Positions 30,377 to 39,941 of a stretch of 64,000 nt of DNA are shown here, piece by piece. The position numbers were made by a program, and so were the translations under genes. Numbering within the stretch: position 1 is the first letter of the stretch; every line of letters begins with the position of its first letter. Under the pieces are notes generated by a model that did no database searches, had not been told where the DNA came from, and worked only from the letters and a program-made list of their open reading frames with translations. Origin of the DNA: Hippasteria phrygiana. Lineage: Eukaryota; Echinodermata; Asteroidea; Valvatida; Goniasteridae. The stretch spans positions 992,001 through 1,056,000 of the forward strand of contig JAZGUH010000003.1 of NCBI GenBank assembly GCA_037893225.1, written 5' to 3'.

Positions 30377-30838
30377 TTTGATCAGAGATTCGCTGCAAGA
30401 ATGTGCTGCAATAACTATGCCAGGAAAGCAAGCGTCACCGCCATGTTACAGGAGCTAGGTTGGCCACCATTAGAGCTCAGAAGAATAATATCCAAACTAA
30501 TAATGTTTTAATTTTGTATAAAATCACCTATGGACTAGTTGACATCAATCATGACCTGACTTTACAGACAAGAACGCATCACAGATATACCATCGTCTTC
30601 ATACGAAAACCAAGATGTATAGCACTAGCTTTTTCCCATCAACCATACCTTACTGCATGCAATGCTCTACCTGAATCGATCATTAATATCACCAAACTAG
30701 ATCAATTTAAGACCGCCGTTGCTGACCATATTCTCCAAGGGGTTTTCCAAATTTAGATATAGCTCCGCGACACGCAAACTCTAGTGGGATGCGGATCAAC
30801 CGTTTTTCTAGAGAATCCAGATGTAGATGTAGATTTTG
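30377..30838 (+). pseudogene. LINE 3' fragment (RT C-terminal domain)
   Basis: Two frames give ARKASVTAMLQELGWPPLEL, then LILYKITYGLVDI, then NALPESIINITKLDQFKTAV, which is the typical C-terminal end of CR1/L2-type ORF2 proteins. A frameshift occurs near 30510. After the stop, a short UTR ends in GATGTAGATGTAGAT, a usual simple-repeat tail. It differs from the 6.4-kb LINE family in its tail. Confidence 0.75.
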
Positions 30839-30841
30839 TTG

Positions 30842-31010
30842 ATGGAACCCGGACCCCCAAAAAACACACTTTGTTGACCACCTTTTACTTGATGCGTTTG
30901 AGATTCTAAGTCTGCGGCTGAATCTACGGCCGAAATCTGCGAAAAGATGTGCGCAGAAATCTGCGCAGAAATCTGTGTGCATGTCCCTTCAGGGCCACGA
31001 TAGTTGTGTG
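30842..31010 (-). mobile_element. Second copy of the 12-bp-array element
   Basis: The reverse complement reads CGTGGCCCTGAAGGGACATG, two to three CAGATTTCTGCG units, GCAGATTTCGGCCGTAGATT, CTCAAACGCATCAAGTAAAA and so on. It represents the empty site for the TTAA insertion at 29220-29818. Confidence 0.85.
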
Positions 31011-32040
31011 TCATACGTGGGCGTTATCATTGGACGCGTACATCGTGCGCGTCTCTTACTCCACAATAAGCTGGATATTATAGTGAGGATAAGAAACGTT
31101 CCATTTGATTGCCCACTTCCAACCTTCCCATTTTGAACGCCCATTCCTGGCAGCCAATTTAGCTTAATGCAACTTTGTCGTCATGGCGATCGAGATGTAC
31201 GCTATACCACTAATTTCCTCCCTGGTATTGGATCATTTACGTAATCCATAAATCTTGGATATAATAATTAGGTGGATTACAGACGAGGTGTAATGAGTAG
31301 CGTAGTCTGGTGCTGCAGAATACTGTGAGCTTCTGTGACAGATCGAGATACAGGCTACCAAACGAAATCCATGCGCTACAGATGGTAATTTTCCAAGTAA
31401 GCCCTCTCAAAATGAACGTTAGTTGCACGTATAGGCCTAGAAGTGCACGTTGTAGTTAACGGTAATAACAGTAGCGACAGCGTTTAAAAATAGGAAAATA
31501 ACCAAATTTTGTTCAGGTGATAGGACATTTTTTTACTTTTTGAATGTTAATTATTTATTGTTTGTCGTAGTTTGGGAAAATTCTTTTCATGGAATCGTTA
31601 CGGGCGATTATTACAAATTATCTGCTTGCTATTTTAGTGGCCAATCAGAAAAGGGCGAGGTACATTAATTCCCAGCTAGGATCTACTATTGAGAACGAGG
31701 TTGAAAGTAGACCCTGGGGAACGAGGTCGTAGCTAATGATATTCATAGGTCATTTCTCAAACCCTGGCTTCGTCTTTGGCTTCGGCTATGCGTAATTTTA
31801 GGTCCCCAGGTTTGGTAAGATCTCAGGCACGTTTTTTTGGGGGGTACATGTACACGTATTGAAGTCATTTAATACAAAGCCAGAGCCTGTTCATTTCATT
31901 TACGTATTCAAGGCTTCAAATTGGTAGCGGGGCCAAGGTTTGAGAAATGACCTTAATGATTGGCTGGTACGCACCGGTGTGTGAATATCTTCTCTTTTTT
32001 GACGGATCGTAAGCTGGAGAATAGTGGTATGAATTTTTCT
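31011..32040. other. No gene; one foldback at 31734-31960
   Basis: The inverted ends AATGATATTCATAGGTCATT and its counterpart (TGAGAAATGACCTTAATGATT region) enclose about 160 bp rich in GGCTTCG words. A related GGCTTCG-rich stretch with inverted pieces occurs near 42420-42630. Nothing else is recognised. Confidence 0.55.
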
Positions 32041-32059
32041 TCGTGGTCACATTGCAGCG

Positions 32060-32540
32060 GTGGCTATTTCTCGTCAAGGTTGGGGGACGGAGGGCACGGG
32101 GCCCATATAATATATTAGGACAAGGGGGAAATTATTTGGGGGACACTGCATGCCATAGCCATCCCCTCCCCCAAAAAATATTGGGGGACGTGCCCCCCCC
32201 CCCCCCCCCCGGAATCACCGCCCATGCTGCCAGCGGCGGCGATAAATATCTTGTTAAGGTTGGGGGACAGAGAAAAAAGCATGCACACAACCAACAATCA
32301 TTGTGCTCGATGTACAAATTTGTACTCGTCTCTTGTGTATCCTGGGAAATTTTTGAAAATGTACGCTGATCTTTGGGTATTCTGCCGCATACTGGTACAT
32401 GTAAAAAGCCAATGATCCATAAAATGTATATGACAAGGGAAAATTATTGTGGGGGGACACTGTCACAGCCGTCCCCTCCCCAAAAATATGGGGGGGGGGG
32501 GGCGTGTCCCCGCCGTCTTCCCCTGGGATCGCCGCCTTTG
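32060..32540. repeat. Two copies of a C/G-run repeat
   Basis: GGGGGACACTGCATGCC..., CCATCCCCTCCCCCAAAAA, a G/C run and CACCGCCC at 32140-32230 recur in the same order at 32450-32540. An ACGTGCCCCCC poly-C tract of 18 bp is in the first copy. A related TTAAGGTTGGGGGACAGAG piece occurs twice (32075, 32253). Confidence 0.65.
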
Positions 32541-32835
32541 CAAAATTGACAACGGTCACGTTGGTTTCTTTTCCGCCAGATATCCGGGGACGTTTGGAAG
32601 TAATTAATCGGTATGGGTTGCTGAACAGTAGGCCGTTTCTTGATTGCATTTTTTGAGGTCAGTAGGTTTTTATTCCTCTTTGTTGTATTACGTTCAAACG
32701 TTCTGCAGAATCGTTTTCCATCAGTAATCTTCTTCTCTTCGAAAGTTACTCACGGTTTTAAATTAATAAGTGTGTGCATGCATGTCCAATATGTGACCAC
32801 ATTGGGAACTACATTGCAGGTAATCCATTTTCAGC

Positions 32836-32954
32836 CAAGGCCGGTTCATACTTCATGCGAATGCACGATGCAATAGATGCTTCATTGTGACGCACACCGT
32901 TACCAAGGCGAATTCGCTTCGCTCTCAAATTCGCGTGAAGTATAAACCGGCCTT
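32836..32954. mobile_element. 119-bp MITE
   Basis: AAGGCCGGTTCATACTTCAT and ATGAAGTATAAACCGGCCTT-type ends (GTGAAGTATAAACCGGCCTT) are inverted. The inside carries GCGAATGCA and GCGAATTCGCTTCGC. It has no coding capacity. Confidence 0.8.
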
Positions 32955-33379
32955 CAGAAGACGGCGTGGCTGTTTGTTGGTATTTTTTAATCATCGCTCA
33001 ACAAAATCGAGTACGTGCAACATATATAGCTTACAATTTGACCCCAAATAAAGATTTGCCTGCAAAACCATGAACAACTTCCCAATATTATTATACCGAT
33101 GAAAAACGACGTGTTGCTGATGGTTCTTGGCAGCATTAATTGAACGTGTGTGCACCCGGCGACCCTGAAAATCTTCACAAAGCAGACTGTTTTCCTCCTT
33201 TGGCGTAATTTCAAGTACAAACAAAATTCATTTCAGAAATCCCGCGTGTTTGGCATATTTCTTTAATTGTAGGAATTCGTAGTCTCAATTAGGCAAATAA
33301 ATTAAGCAGTGCTATAGTGTTCCGCTTTTAAGCTGGAGATGAGGTGCCCTCTGGCGTCACGTGTTTACATAAATTATTG

Positions 33380-33533
33380 AAATGTGCCCGGCGGTATGCG
33401 CACGCATCGTGTTTCACATAAAATTTGATTCAGAAGTGCCATCGGTCAGATCGCCTTTGAATTATGTGACCTTTGATGTCTCCCCTTGACCAAATTTATG
33501 CAAAACACGATGCGTGCGCATCGGGCAACATTT
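33380..33533. mobile_element. 154-bp MITE
   Basis: AAATGTGCCCG...TGCGCACGCATCGTGTTT and AAAACACGATGCGTGCGCA...CGGGCAACATTT are inverted ends. The interior is unique. Confidence 0.8.
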
Positions 33534-33716
33534 AAATATAGGGCGGTTTAGATATTAACAAACAGACAAAGGGAACATGGTCTATAGCAGTTGATGCAAA
33601 GTCATTTAAAATAAATCTGACTTATTCTATATATATAAACAGAATCCCGATACCTGGTCCAATTGGCACTCGATTATTTATTTTTAATCCGAATTTCTTT
33701 TTTCTACTGCTTGCAG

Positions 33717-33850
33717 CAAATTACACCTTAGCCAATGAATTGAATATTGACTGCTATGTATTTCATCAAAAGAAGCCAGATCCTGCTGTCAAGATTCATC
33801 CTGCTGTAACAAGAACTAAACATCTTCCCGCAAAGGCCTTCCAGCAGTAC
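33717..33850 (+). CDS. Exon-like ORF with acceptor
   Basis: A good acceptor (TTTCTTTTTTCTACTGCTTGCAG) precedes an open frame reading NYTLANELNIDCYVFHQKKP and then HPAVTRTKHLPAKAFQQY. The frame runs into the left TIR of the next element and stops soon after. I do not recognise the product. Its clean acceptor and non-repetitive peptide suggest a genuine exon cut by the TIR insertion, or an exon of the same gene family as 33990-34279. Confidence 0.4.
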
Positions 33851-34794
33851 AATAGACCGATCCGGATTTGACCATAAGCCCCGCCCACCTTAGCAACGGC
33901 ACGGCGACGCCATCACCTCGGCCAAGCTTTATGTTCAAGTACACAAACATTACGTGTAACGCACGGCGACCCGGACAAATACATGCACAATGTCGACGAC
34001 GCGCGCGACTCGGTGTTCTGCCAAAGGCGGTGGTATGGGTTTAAATTCTTTAGGAGTGGACAAAATTAGCAAGCAGGCGAAAGTTAAGGGTTACAATTAT
34101 TTTAAGGAGGGGTATGTACATAAAGTCATTTGTGAAGTCATGAAGGATGGTCAAATTGCTGTTGCGGGGAAATGTTATCGAAGCGCAAGCATGAGGAAGA
34201 GTGACACGCTACATAGCTTAAATTTGTGTTTCGGAAAGGACGGACTCGTTGCAGAAAGTAGATGTAGCTGTGTTGCTGGGTAAGTTAGTATTGGAATAAA
34301 ATAAACCGCGGATGTTACGACGCAATTATACCATAGTCTAATATTAAAGAAGACTCTTTACGTTTTCTGGTTACCTCATATATTATACTTCTGTGCTTTC
34401 TACTGACATGACTGACCAAAAGAATGACTACTTTTTAAAAATGTTTCATTCCTCCTAGATTTCACCGATTTAATGGTAGGCCCTATAATATCAGTGAATA
34501 TTATTAACAGGTAACCAGTTTGTAAGGCTAAAAACCATTGTATATAAACCTACCTCCGGTAAGCTCCGGCTACCTCCGAATTTTACCAACTTCCCACTTT
34601 TATTGAAAAATACGGTGCCCGGCCGCACCAAACACATTTGTTTGTGTACACTTTTCACAACGCATGTGACAAAGTTTGACCGAGCTTGACCGAGCTAATG
34701 GCGGACCACGCCTGTAGCAACTGTTGCTAACCAAAGGTCGTAATCCTATTGGTCAATGCGCGCTGTTTGATTGACAGGCCGGATCGGTCTATTG
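33850..34794. mobile_element. TIR-bounded segment containing a SWIM-type exon
   Basis: CAATAGACCGATCCGG (33850-33865) is exactly inverted at 34779-34794, and weaker inverted similarity (TTGACCA.TA, TTAGCAAC) continues inward. No clear target duplication is visible. The segment of 945 bp holds a start codon, 290 nt of coding sequence and a splice donor, but no further exon. Confidence 0.6.
33990..34279 (+). CDS. First exon of a SWIM-type zinc-finger protein (YqaJ-like family)
   Basis: ATG at 33990 opens 96 codons plus two bases, ending at a strong donor (G|GTAAGT at 34280). The peptide has LGVDKISKQAKVKGYNYF, EGYVHKV, a stretch ending KCYRSASMRKSDTLHSLNL, and finally ESRCSCVAG. CxC followed by AG is the first half of the SWIM zinc finger (CxC...CxH); the CxH half would be in the next exon. 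N-terminal regions like this precede YqaJ exonuclease domains in many invertebrate proteins (family knowledge, not searched). The next exon is not within the TIR segment, so the gene is truncated here or the exon was captured. Confidence 0.6.
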
Positions 34795-34839
34795 TTTGAT
34801 ACAGTAGCAACAACAATTGCACTTTTAATGTATTTTATT

Positions 34840-35610
34840 TATTGAAATTTATTTTAAATCTTTAGACATAATGAAAAAATAAAGAGAAACTAACAAACCA
34901 ACATACAAAAAGAAGACATATATAATAAGGAAATAAATTGAGAAAATAGAATAAGATAAGCAGGGGCCTGTCACGGAATGAACAAAAGTATAAAACTGTC
35001 ATCAAAAGATGTGTCCATCCAAACCCCTGATTACAATTGAGGTAAAAAGTAAACAAATAACAGTAAAATATATATATAGTGTATATAATTTTCTTTTTCT
35101 TTTTAAAAAGCAAAATATTACTAGAGAGGACAACCTTTATATTAGCCAATGCGCTTTAAAACAGATAATAGTTAATTGGTTATTTAGCTCTGGTGTCTGC
35201 AGTGTTTAAAATTGGATGTTGAATAAAATGTATTACAGAAACCAAGAGTGGATCCCATTCAGAAAGGAAGGGGAGGTTGAGAAAACTATAGGTTATTTTG
35301 TTAGTGAAGCTATAAACCTAAAGTCTACAGCAATTCCCAACGTACCTTGCGATACGCCAGACGATCAGACGGATCCCGTGGTGAAGGGGGTTTAAACCGT
35401 TCGGAAGAGTGCCTGTTGATGAGCCTGGCGACCAGTTATATAAGATCCAATCATTGCCAAGCTCGGCACGAGGGGATACAAGAGTTAACATGCAGACACG
35501 ACAACAAAATAGACAACGAACAAGAGTTCTATTTGCCCGTAAATTGATAAAGAAGGGTGGAAATAAAAAATATAAATACATATATATATATATATATATA
35601 TATACATAAA
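34840..35610 (+). mobile_element. Retroelement X, copy 1 with (TA)n tail
   Basis: The part 35130-35580 reappears at 40752-41170, split into two blocks of opposite orientation. It ends in an A/T-rich stretch and (TA)n at 35581-35604, as expected for a target-primed retroelement 3' end. No recognisable protein is encoded in this part. The Kolobok-like element begins at once after the tail. Confidence 0.6.
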
Positions 35611-35614
35611 TTAA

Positions 35615-37002
35615 AGAGGAACTAAAACGGCAATTCTTTTTTGACTTTTTGGACTTTTCCGACAGTTCAAATACTCTTTTAACTGATGGAGATTAGTTTG
35701 CAGACGAGAGGAATTTTTTTATTTAAAAAAGAAGGGTTGTTATTCTGAACCATTTATCCTGTTTCGCGAAAGCTCATTATGTATGTTAAATGTATGTACG
35801 TGACCCCGTGACGTACACGTGTAGAGTCGGTTGATGCTACAGCCAAACACTATGCATGTACGTACGTGGAGTTGATGCTGCTGAAGAGTTTTTGTCGACC
35901 TAACTCCTCCGTTTTCCCGTCTATTTTGTCTAATTTTGATATTATTTCAGTATGAGCATGGTTCTGAGATAATCATTATGCCTCGATCGTGTGTAGTTGG
36001 GGGTTGCACGAGGAACAGCGACAAAAACCCTAACCTAACCTTACTGCGATTCCCAGTGCTGAATGGAGCTCAAAGGCGACAGTGGGTCCGCTTTGTAGAC
36101 AATACAATATCTGATTTTGGGCTGTCGAAATGGTCGAAAATATGTGCAGAACATTTCGCCAAAGACTGTATAGATGATAGTGTTAGTATGAAAACTCAGC
36201 TGGGTTTGAAGGCACAATTCCGTTTGAAGGCTGGAGCCATTCCAACTCGAGGCACCGAGCATTCCAATCGTGCCTCGGACTCACGCGCACCACCGCGACG
36301 ACGTTGCCTGCGGTTGCCGTCTTGAGCAGCCAGAGCCCCGGCCGTCTCCCTGTCCACGCTCGCTTGACTCAACATGCATTGTACACGCATGGTACCGCAT
36401 ACGCTGCATGCGATTGAGTCTGGTACCTTATAACAGAAATTGTGTGTATGGTTCTGAGAAGGTGCGGGTCCTTATGAGGGCTGCATAAGCAAAGTCGCCA
36501 GACTAGAGTATAGCATCAGCTCACACACAACTCACCGCGCAGGTTCCAATAAAAGCCGACTGCAAACAAAGGAAAGTATGACTCATAACTAGCTTTTCAG
36601 CAAGAACAAGCCTACAACCCCAATTCTAAATGTGTCTCACAAAGATGTCAACACTTTAAAATATGTTTATCGTAGTGTTACTCCTGAATCATGAGCAAAA
36701 AGCACAGCAAGTAATACTAGCCTTAGACAAAAAAATACGTACAGACTCTACGTAAAACATTGTCGTATAATACAGTGACGTCATATGTTTCTACACGTAT
36801 ACGTCAATACTCGCGCGATACGGCACGCAGTTGACCTCGGCCTTTTCTGAATCGAGTCAAAGTGGCTCAGAAAGAAAAGGCTCAAAAACATTTTTTTTTG
36901 ATTTTTCAGAATCATGAAACTTGTTACATTAGTTTTGGGGAGGCATAAACTATCAGATAAGTCAAAAAAGTCAAAAAAAACTATTGCCGTTTTAGTTCCT
37001 CT
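35615..37002. mobile_element. Kolobok-like DNA transposon (TTAA) with a THAP ORF
   Basis: TTAA lies at both borders (35611-35614, 37003-37006). The ends AGAGGAACTAAAACGGCAAT are exactly inverted over 20 bp, with weaker inverted similarity for another 25 bp (TTTTTTGACTTTTT). The 1,388-bp body includes a THAP-domain reading frame. TTAA target duplication together with a THAP protein is the hallmark of Kolobok elements. The DDE transposase core is not visible, so this is an internally deleted copy. Confidence 0.8.
35978..36325 (+). CDS. THAP-domain protein, truncated transposase N-terminus
   Basis: A C2CH zinc-finger DNA-binding domain. From ATG 35978 the peptide reads MPRSCVVGGCTRNSDKNP, with C5, C10, C56 and H59 in the THAP arrangement C-x4-C-x45-C-x2-H, and the conserved P26, W36 and F60. 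It ends LKAGAIPT, the AVP-box position. After that, 20 low-complexity residues lead to a stop, consistent with an internal deletion that removed the catalytic region. An acceptor-like TATTATTTCAG lies just upstream (35950), so a 5' exon is possible. In the transposon it would bind the TIRs. A truncated THAP protein could act as a repressor (inference). Confidence 0.8.
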   Translation: MPRSCVVGGCTRNSDKNPNLTLLRFPVLNGAQRRQWVRFVDNTISDFGLSKWSKICAEHFAKDCIDDSVSMKTQLGLKAQFRLKAGAIPTRGTEHSNRASDSRAPPRRRCLRLPS

Positions 37003-37140
37003 TTAAATGTGACCTAACCCAAATTTTCCCCATTAGTTATGCGTTATGGTGACCGTGAAATGTCGCCCTAAAGCACCCGGTCGCCCTATAATTAAAGAAT
37101 AACGGTAACCGGTCACCCTATGTTCGAAAACGTCATAATA

Positions 37141-37737
37141 GAAAAATATGGACAACATGATTAACATATACTGATGTTAAATTCTAAAGTCTTGCTTAAC
37201 TAACGCGAAAATATTCCTTCTAAAAAATATCCTCCTCACCGTGAGGTTTATCATCTCCAAATATTCATTTCTAAAAAATATCCTCCTCACCATGAGGGTT
37301 GGTCTTCTCCAAATATCATTTCTGAAAATATCCTCCTCACCGAGAGGGTTAGTCTTTCCCAAAAATTCCTTCTAAAAGATATCCTCCTCACCGTGAGGTT
37401 TATCTTCTCCAAATTTTCCTTCTAAAAGAATTCCTCTTCGCCGTCAGGGTTTATCTTCTCAAAAAAATGCTATTAAAAATATCCTCCTCACCGTGAGGGT
37501 TAGTCTTCTCCAAATATTCCTTCTAAAAAATATCCTCCTCACCGTGAGGGTTGTCTGCTCCTAAATTCCTTCTAAAAAACATCCTCCTAACCGTGAAGGT
37601 TAGTCTTCTCCAAAAATTTATTCTTAAAAATACCCTCCTCACCATGAGATTAGTCTTCTCTGAGCATTTTCGCGTTAGTTAAGCAAGACTTTAGAGTTTA
37701 ACATCAGTATATGTTAATCATGTTGTCCATATTTTTC
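37141..37737. mobile_element. Foldback element with internal 50-bp tandem array
   Basis: Arms of about 70 bp (37142-37211, 37663-37735) are inverted with very few mismatches; they include GCTTAACTAACGCGAAAAT and its complement. Between them are nine tandem units of about 50 bp (37211-37662), each with ATCCTCCTCACCGTGAGG, itself a 6-1-6 palindrome (CCTCACCGTGAGG). Units differ by 5-20%. It ends 50 bp before the 3' end of the Penelope-like element. Confidence 0.9.
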
Positions 37738-37831
37738 ATTATTTCATTATTTCTCTATATATATATAGATATATATATATATATATGAAATAAATTCAGG
37801 ATATGAGTTAAATCAACTTTGGCATATTTAT

Positions 37832-37876
37832 TTCTGGACAGACTGTTTCGTGCCGTGTGGCACTCGTCAGCAGAAT
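37832..37876 (-). ncRNA. Hammerhead ribozyme (type I, PLE)
   Basis: On the minus strand: stem I 5' strand UUCUG, core CUGACGA, stem II GUGCC-ACAC-GGCAC (five perfect pairs, four-base loop), core GAAA, a 2-bp stem III (AC/GU) around loop AGUCU, the cleavage triplet GUC, and stem I 3' strand CAGAA. All conserved core bases are present. Short-stem-III hammerheads are known from Penelope-like elements (Cervera and de la Peña). Cleavage would follow the C of GUC and process the element RNA. Confidence 0.9.
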
Positions 37877-37974
37877 GACTTAGAATATCATGTAGCATTT
37901 TCGTACGTATCAAAATATGCGCGCGTTGCGCGTTTCACAACGAACGAAGCGTGTCACTTGGTACGTCATTGCAC

Positions 37975-39941
37975 TTAGTGCGCACGATATGTCACTGAAC
38001 TTAGTACGCACCTGTCCCGGTGTCTACACTTAGAGATGATTTCGCTTCTCTTATTTAGTGTACCTAGGTTAGGTTTGCATATGATTATGTATTTCTCCGC
38101 TATACACAAATTGCATCTCTTATTTACATTAGAGTATGGTAGCGCTCTTTGGATAATGTCCCATTTGATTTCAAAGTCCTTTTCTTCGTCCTTCAGGGTC
38201 CATACGTATTTACTCAGTTCGGTTTGTGCTCTCTTGTTCTCGCACCTGAACGACTGTTTGTGGTTCGCAAGTCTCGCCTTGAATGTTGTGGAGGTTAGCC
38301 CGACGTACGACTCTGTTTTGCCTTCACTCATGACGGTGGCCCGGTAGATAATGTTCTTGCTTAGGCACTCTCCATTTAGTGGGCATTCTTTATTGCGGGG
38401 GCAGTTGCACGTCTTAGCTTCGGTGTCCTCCTCTTGTTCTATTTTCCGCTTATTGATCGACTGGATTGTTGCTTTGACGTTTGGCATACAGCTGTACGAC
38501 AATTTAACCGTATTCCGGTTCATTATCTTGTGGAGTTTATGTTCCTTGGGGAAGCATTTATCGATGATTTGGAGGAATTTCTTTCCAATGTTGGTTCGTA
38601 CATTTTGGTTGTGTGGAGGGTTGTACCACGTCACTTCTCGTTTTCTGGTCTTCTTTCTTTTCTTTTCTCTCGGTTTGTATGTTAACTGGTATTTGTACCC
38701 GCTTTTCTGTAGAGCCTCTTGGTATGCTGGGGCAGCTTCCTCGAATGCATCCTTGGATGAAGAGATATTCGACAGGCGTTTGTTGATTCCCTCTGGTATC
38801 TGCTTGGTTACGGCGGGTGGATGGTTTGACTTGGCATGTACATAGACGGGCGCGTTTCCTGGCTTCATGTACGGCCTGTATCCTTCCGTTCGCAGGTCTA
38901 GTGTGACGTCCAAGAAGTTTATGGTTGTCTTGTTGGCTTCTACCGTTATTTTCAAGTCATTTTCTCGGAATACCTGGCATATTTCCTTCTTGATTTTTTC
39001 TATTTTCTGTGGGGTCTCGTTGAACACTCCTAGACCATCGTCCCTGTAGGGCCCTATTCTGTTTCTGTATTTCGGTTCCAGGATCGACAGCATGTATGTC
39101 ACGACTAGCTCACAAGACTCAGCCCCGTCGAAGCTGCCCATCGTGATATCGAATTTACTGTCTGCATTTCGTTTTCTCCACGGAACTTGGTCGTTGAACA
39201 CCACTGTCTGCTTTGCGTGGATGATGATGTCTTTCTCTTTGTCACTGATGTTCTCGTAGTTTTTCGCGAATTCCAGGGCCTTCAGGAGTAGGCTTTCCGT
39301 TATTGACGGGTAGAACTCCACAATGTCGAAATTTATGAAGCTCGATTCTTGCTTGTTTGGGATCTTTTTATACCACTTCAGTACGGCGTCAGTGCTTTTC
39401 CATAGGTTGAATCTCGTTGCGTTTATGACTTTACTGACAATTCTGTCGAGGATCGTTTTACTCACACGTCCTATCTCGGATTTTGTTGGGCTGATTAGCC
39501 GACACGATGGTCTATTAGCGAAATTTTCTTTATGGTCTTTCAAAGTAATGAAGACTTCCTTCTCGGCCAATTTGTCGATGCGGTCGCTCAGTCCGAGACT
39601 TTCAGCAATTCTTTTCGCTTCTCGATTGATTTCTACTACTTCTTTCTCTTTGGCTTTCTTGTATGTTCGGGTTACATTTGTCTGGACAAGTTTTACATAG
39701 TCATCCTTTTCCATCTTGTAATAATTTACAGTCTTATCAGCCTTGACGGTTAGTTTATCATCGTTCTTAACTGCATTTATATCTTCGTTCAACTTGCGTT
39801 GGAACTGGCTGGTATTCTTCTCAAAATCGACGTTTTGAATAAGACTCACCATATGGTCTTCGAATTCTTTCAGTTCTGGTATGACTGGTGGTGTTTTCCG
39901 GGAATTAAATCCGTACGTTTCCTCTTTCTCCTCCTTGTCTT
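37975..39941 (-). CDS. Penelope-like reverse transcriptase / GIY-YIG endonuclease
   Basis: A reverse transcriptase that is fused to a nicking endonuclease for target-primed insertion. The first ATG is at 39852 (625 codons), but the frame is open and family-like for 30 codons upstream (YGFNSRKTPPVIPELKEF), so the true N-terminus is lost. Numbered from that ATG: FITLKDHKENF (101-111), FDIVEFYPSI with catalytic Asp 176, PYRDDG catalytic pair (268-273; the usual A of YADD is R), NFLDV (312-316), a Cys cluster CNCPRNKEC...C (482-496), GIY-YIG start IIYRATV (501-507) and YVGLT (516-520), the catalytic-type Arg in FKARLANHK, and the metal-binding-type Glu in CIAEKY (586). No stop or frameshift is seen, so both domains look intact. 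Confidence 0.9.

Larger units (their letters stand above)
37785..39941 (-). mobile_element. Penelope-like element, 5'-truncated, with intact ORF
   Basis: The element runs on the minus strand. Coding begins at a truncation point (39941), continues without stop to 37975, then a 190-bp 3' region carries a hammerhead ribozyme and ends at a (TA)n tract (37757-37784). At 39942 it abuts an inverted, shorter copy of its own 3' part. No LTR or integrase is present. The RT followed by GIY-YIG order identifies a Penelope-like element. Confidence 0.9.

Noticed and set aside
35409..35609. Plus-strand ORF ending in alternating Tyr-Ile
   Set aside because: The tail is the (TA)n microsatellite at the end of retroelement X. 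The rest is not conserved in frame in the second copy.
37211..37662. Regularly spaced palindromic repeats resembling a CRISPR array
   Set aside because: Units are tandem (whole 50-bp unit repeated, spacers not unique), lie inside a TIR foldback and are in a eukaryotic context with no cas genes.
38036..39753. Plus-strand ORFs opposite the PLE gene (103, 164, 83, 125 codons and others)
   Set aside because: Antisense shadows of the Penelope-like coding sequence.
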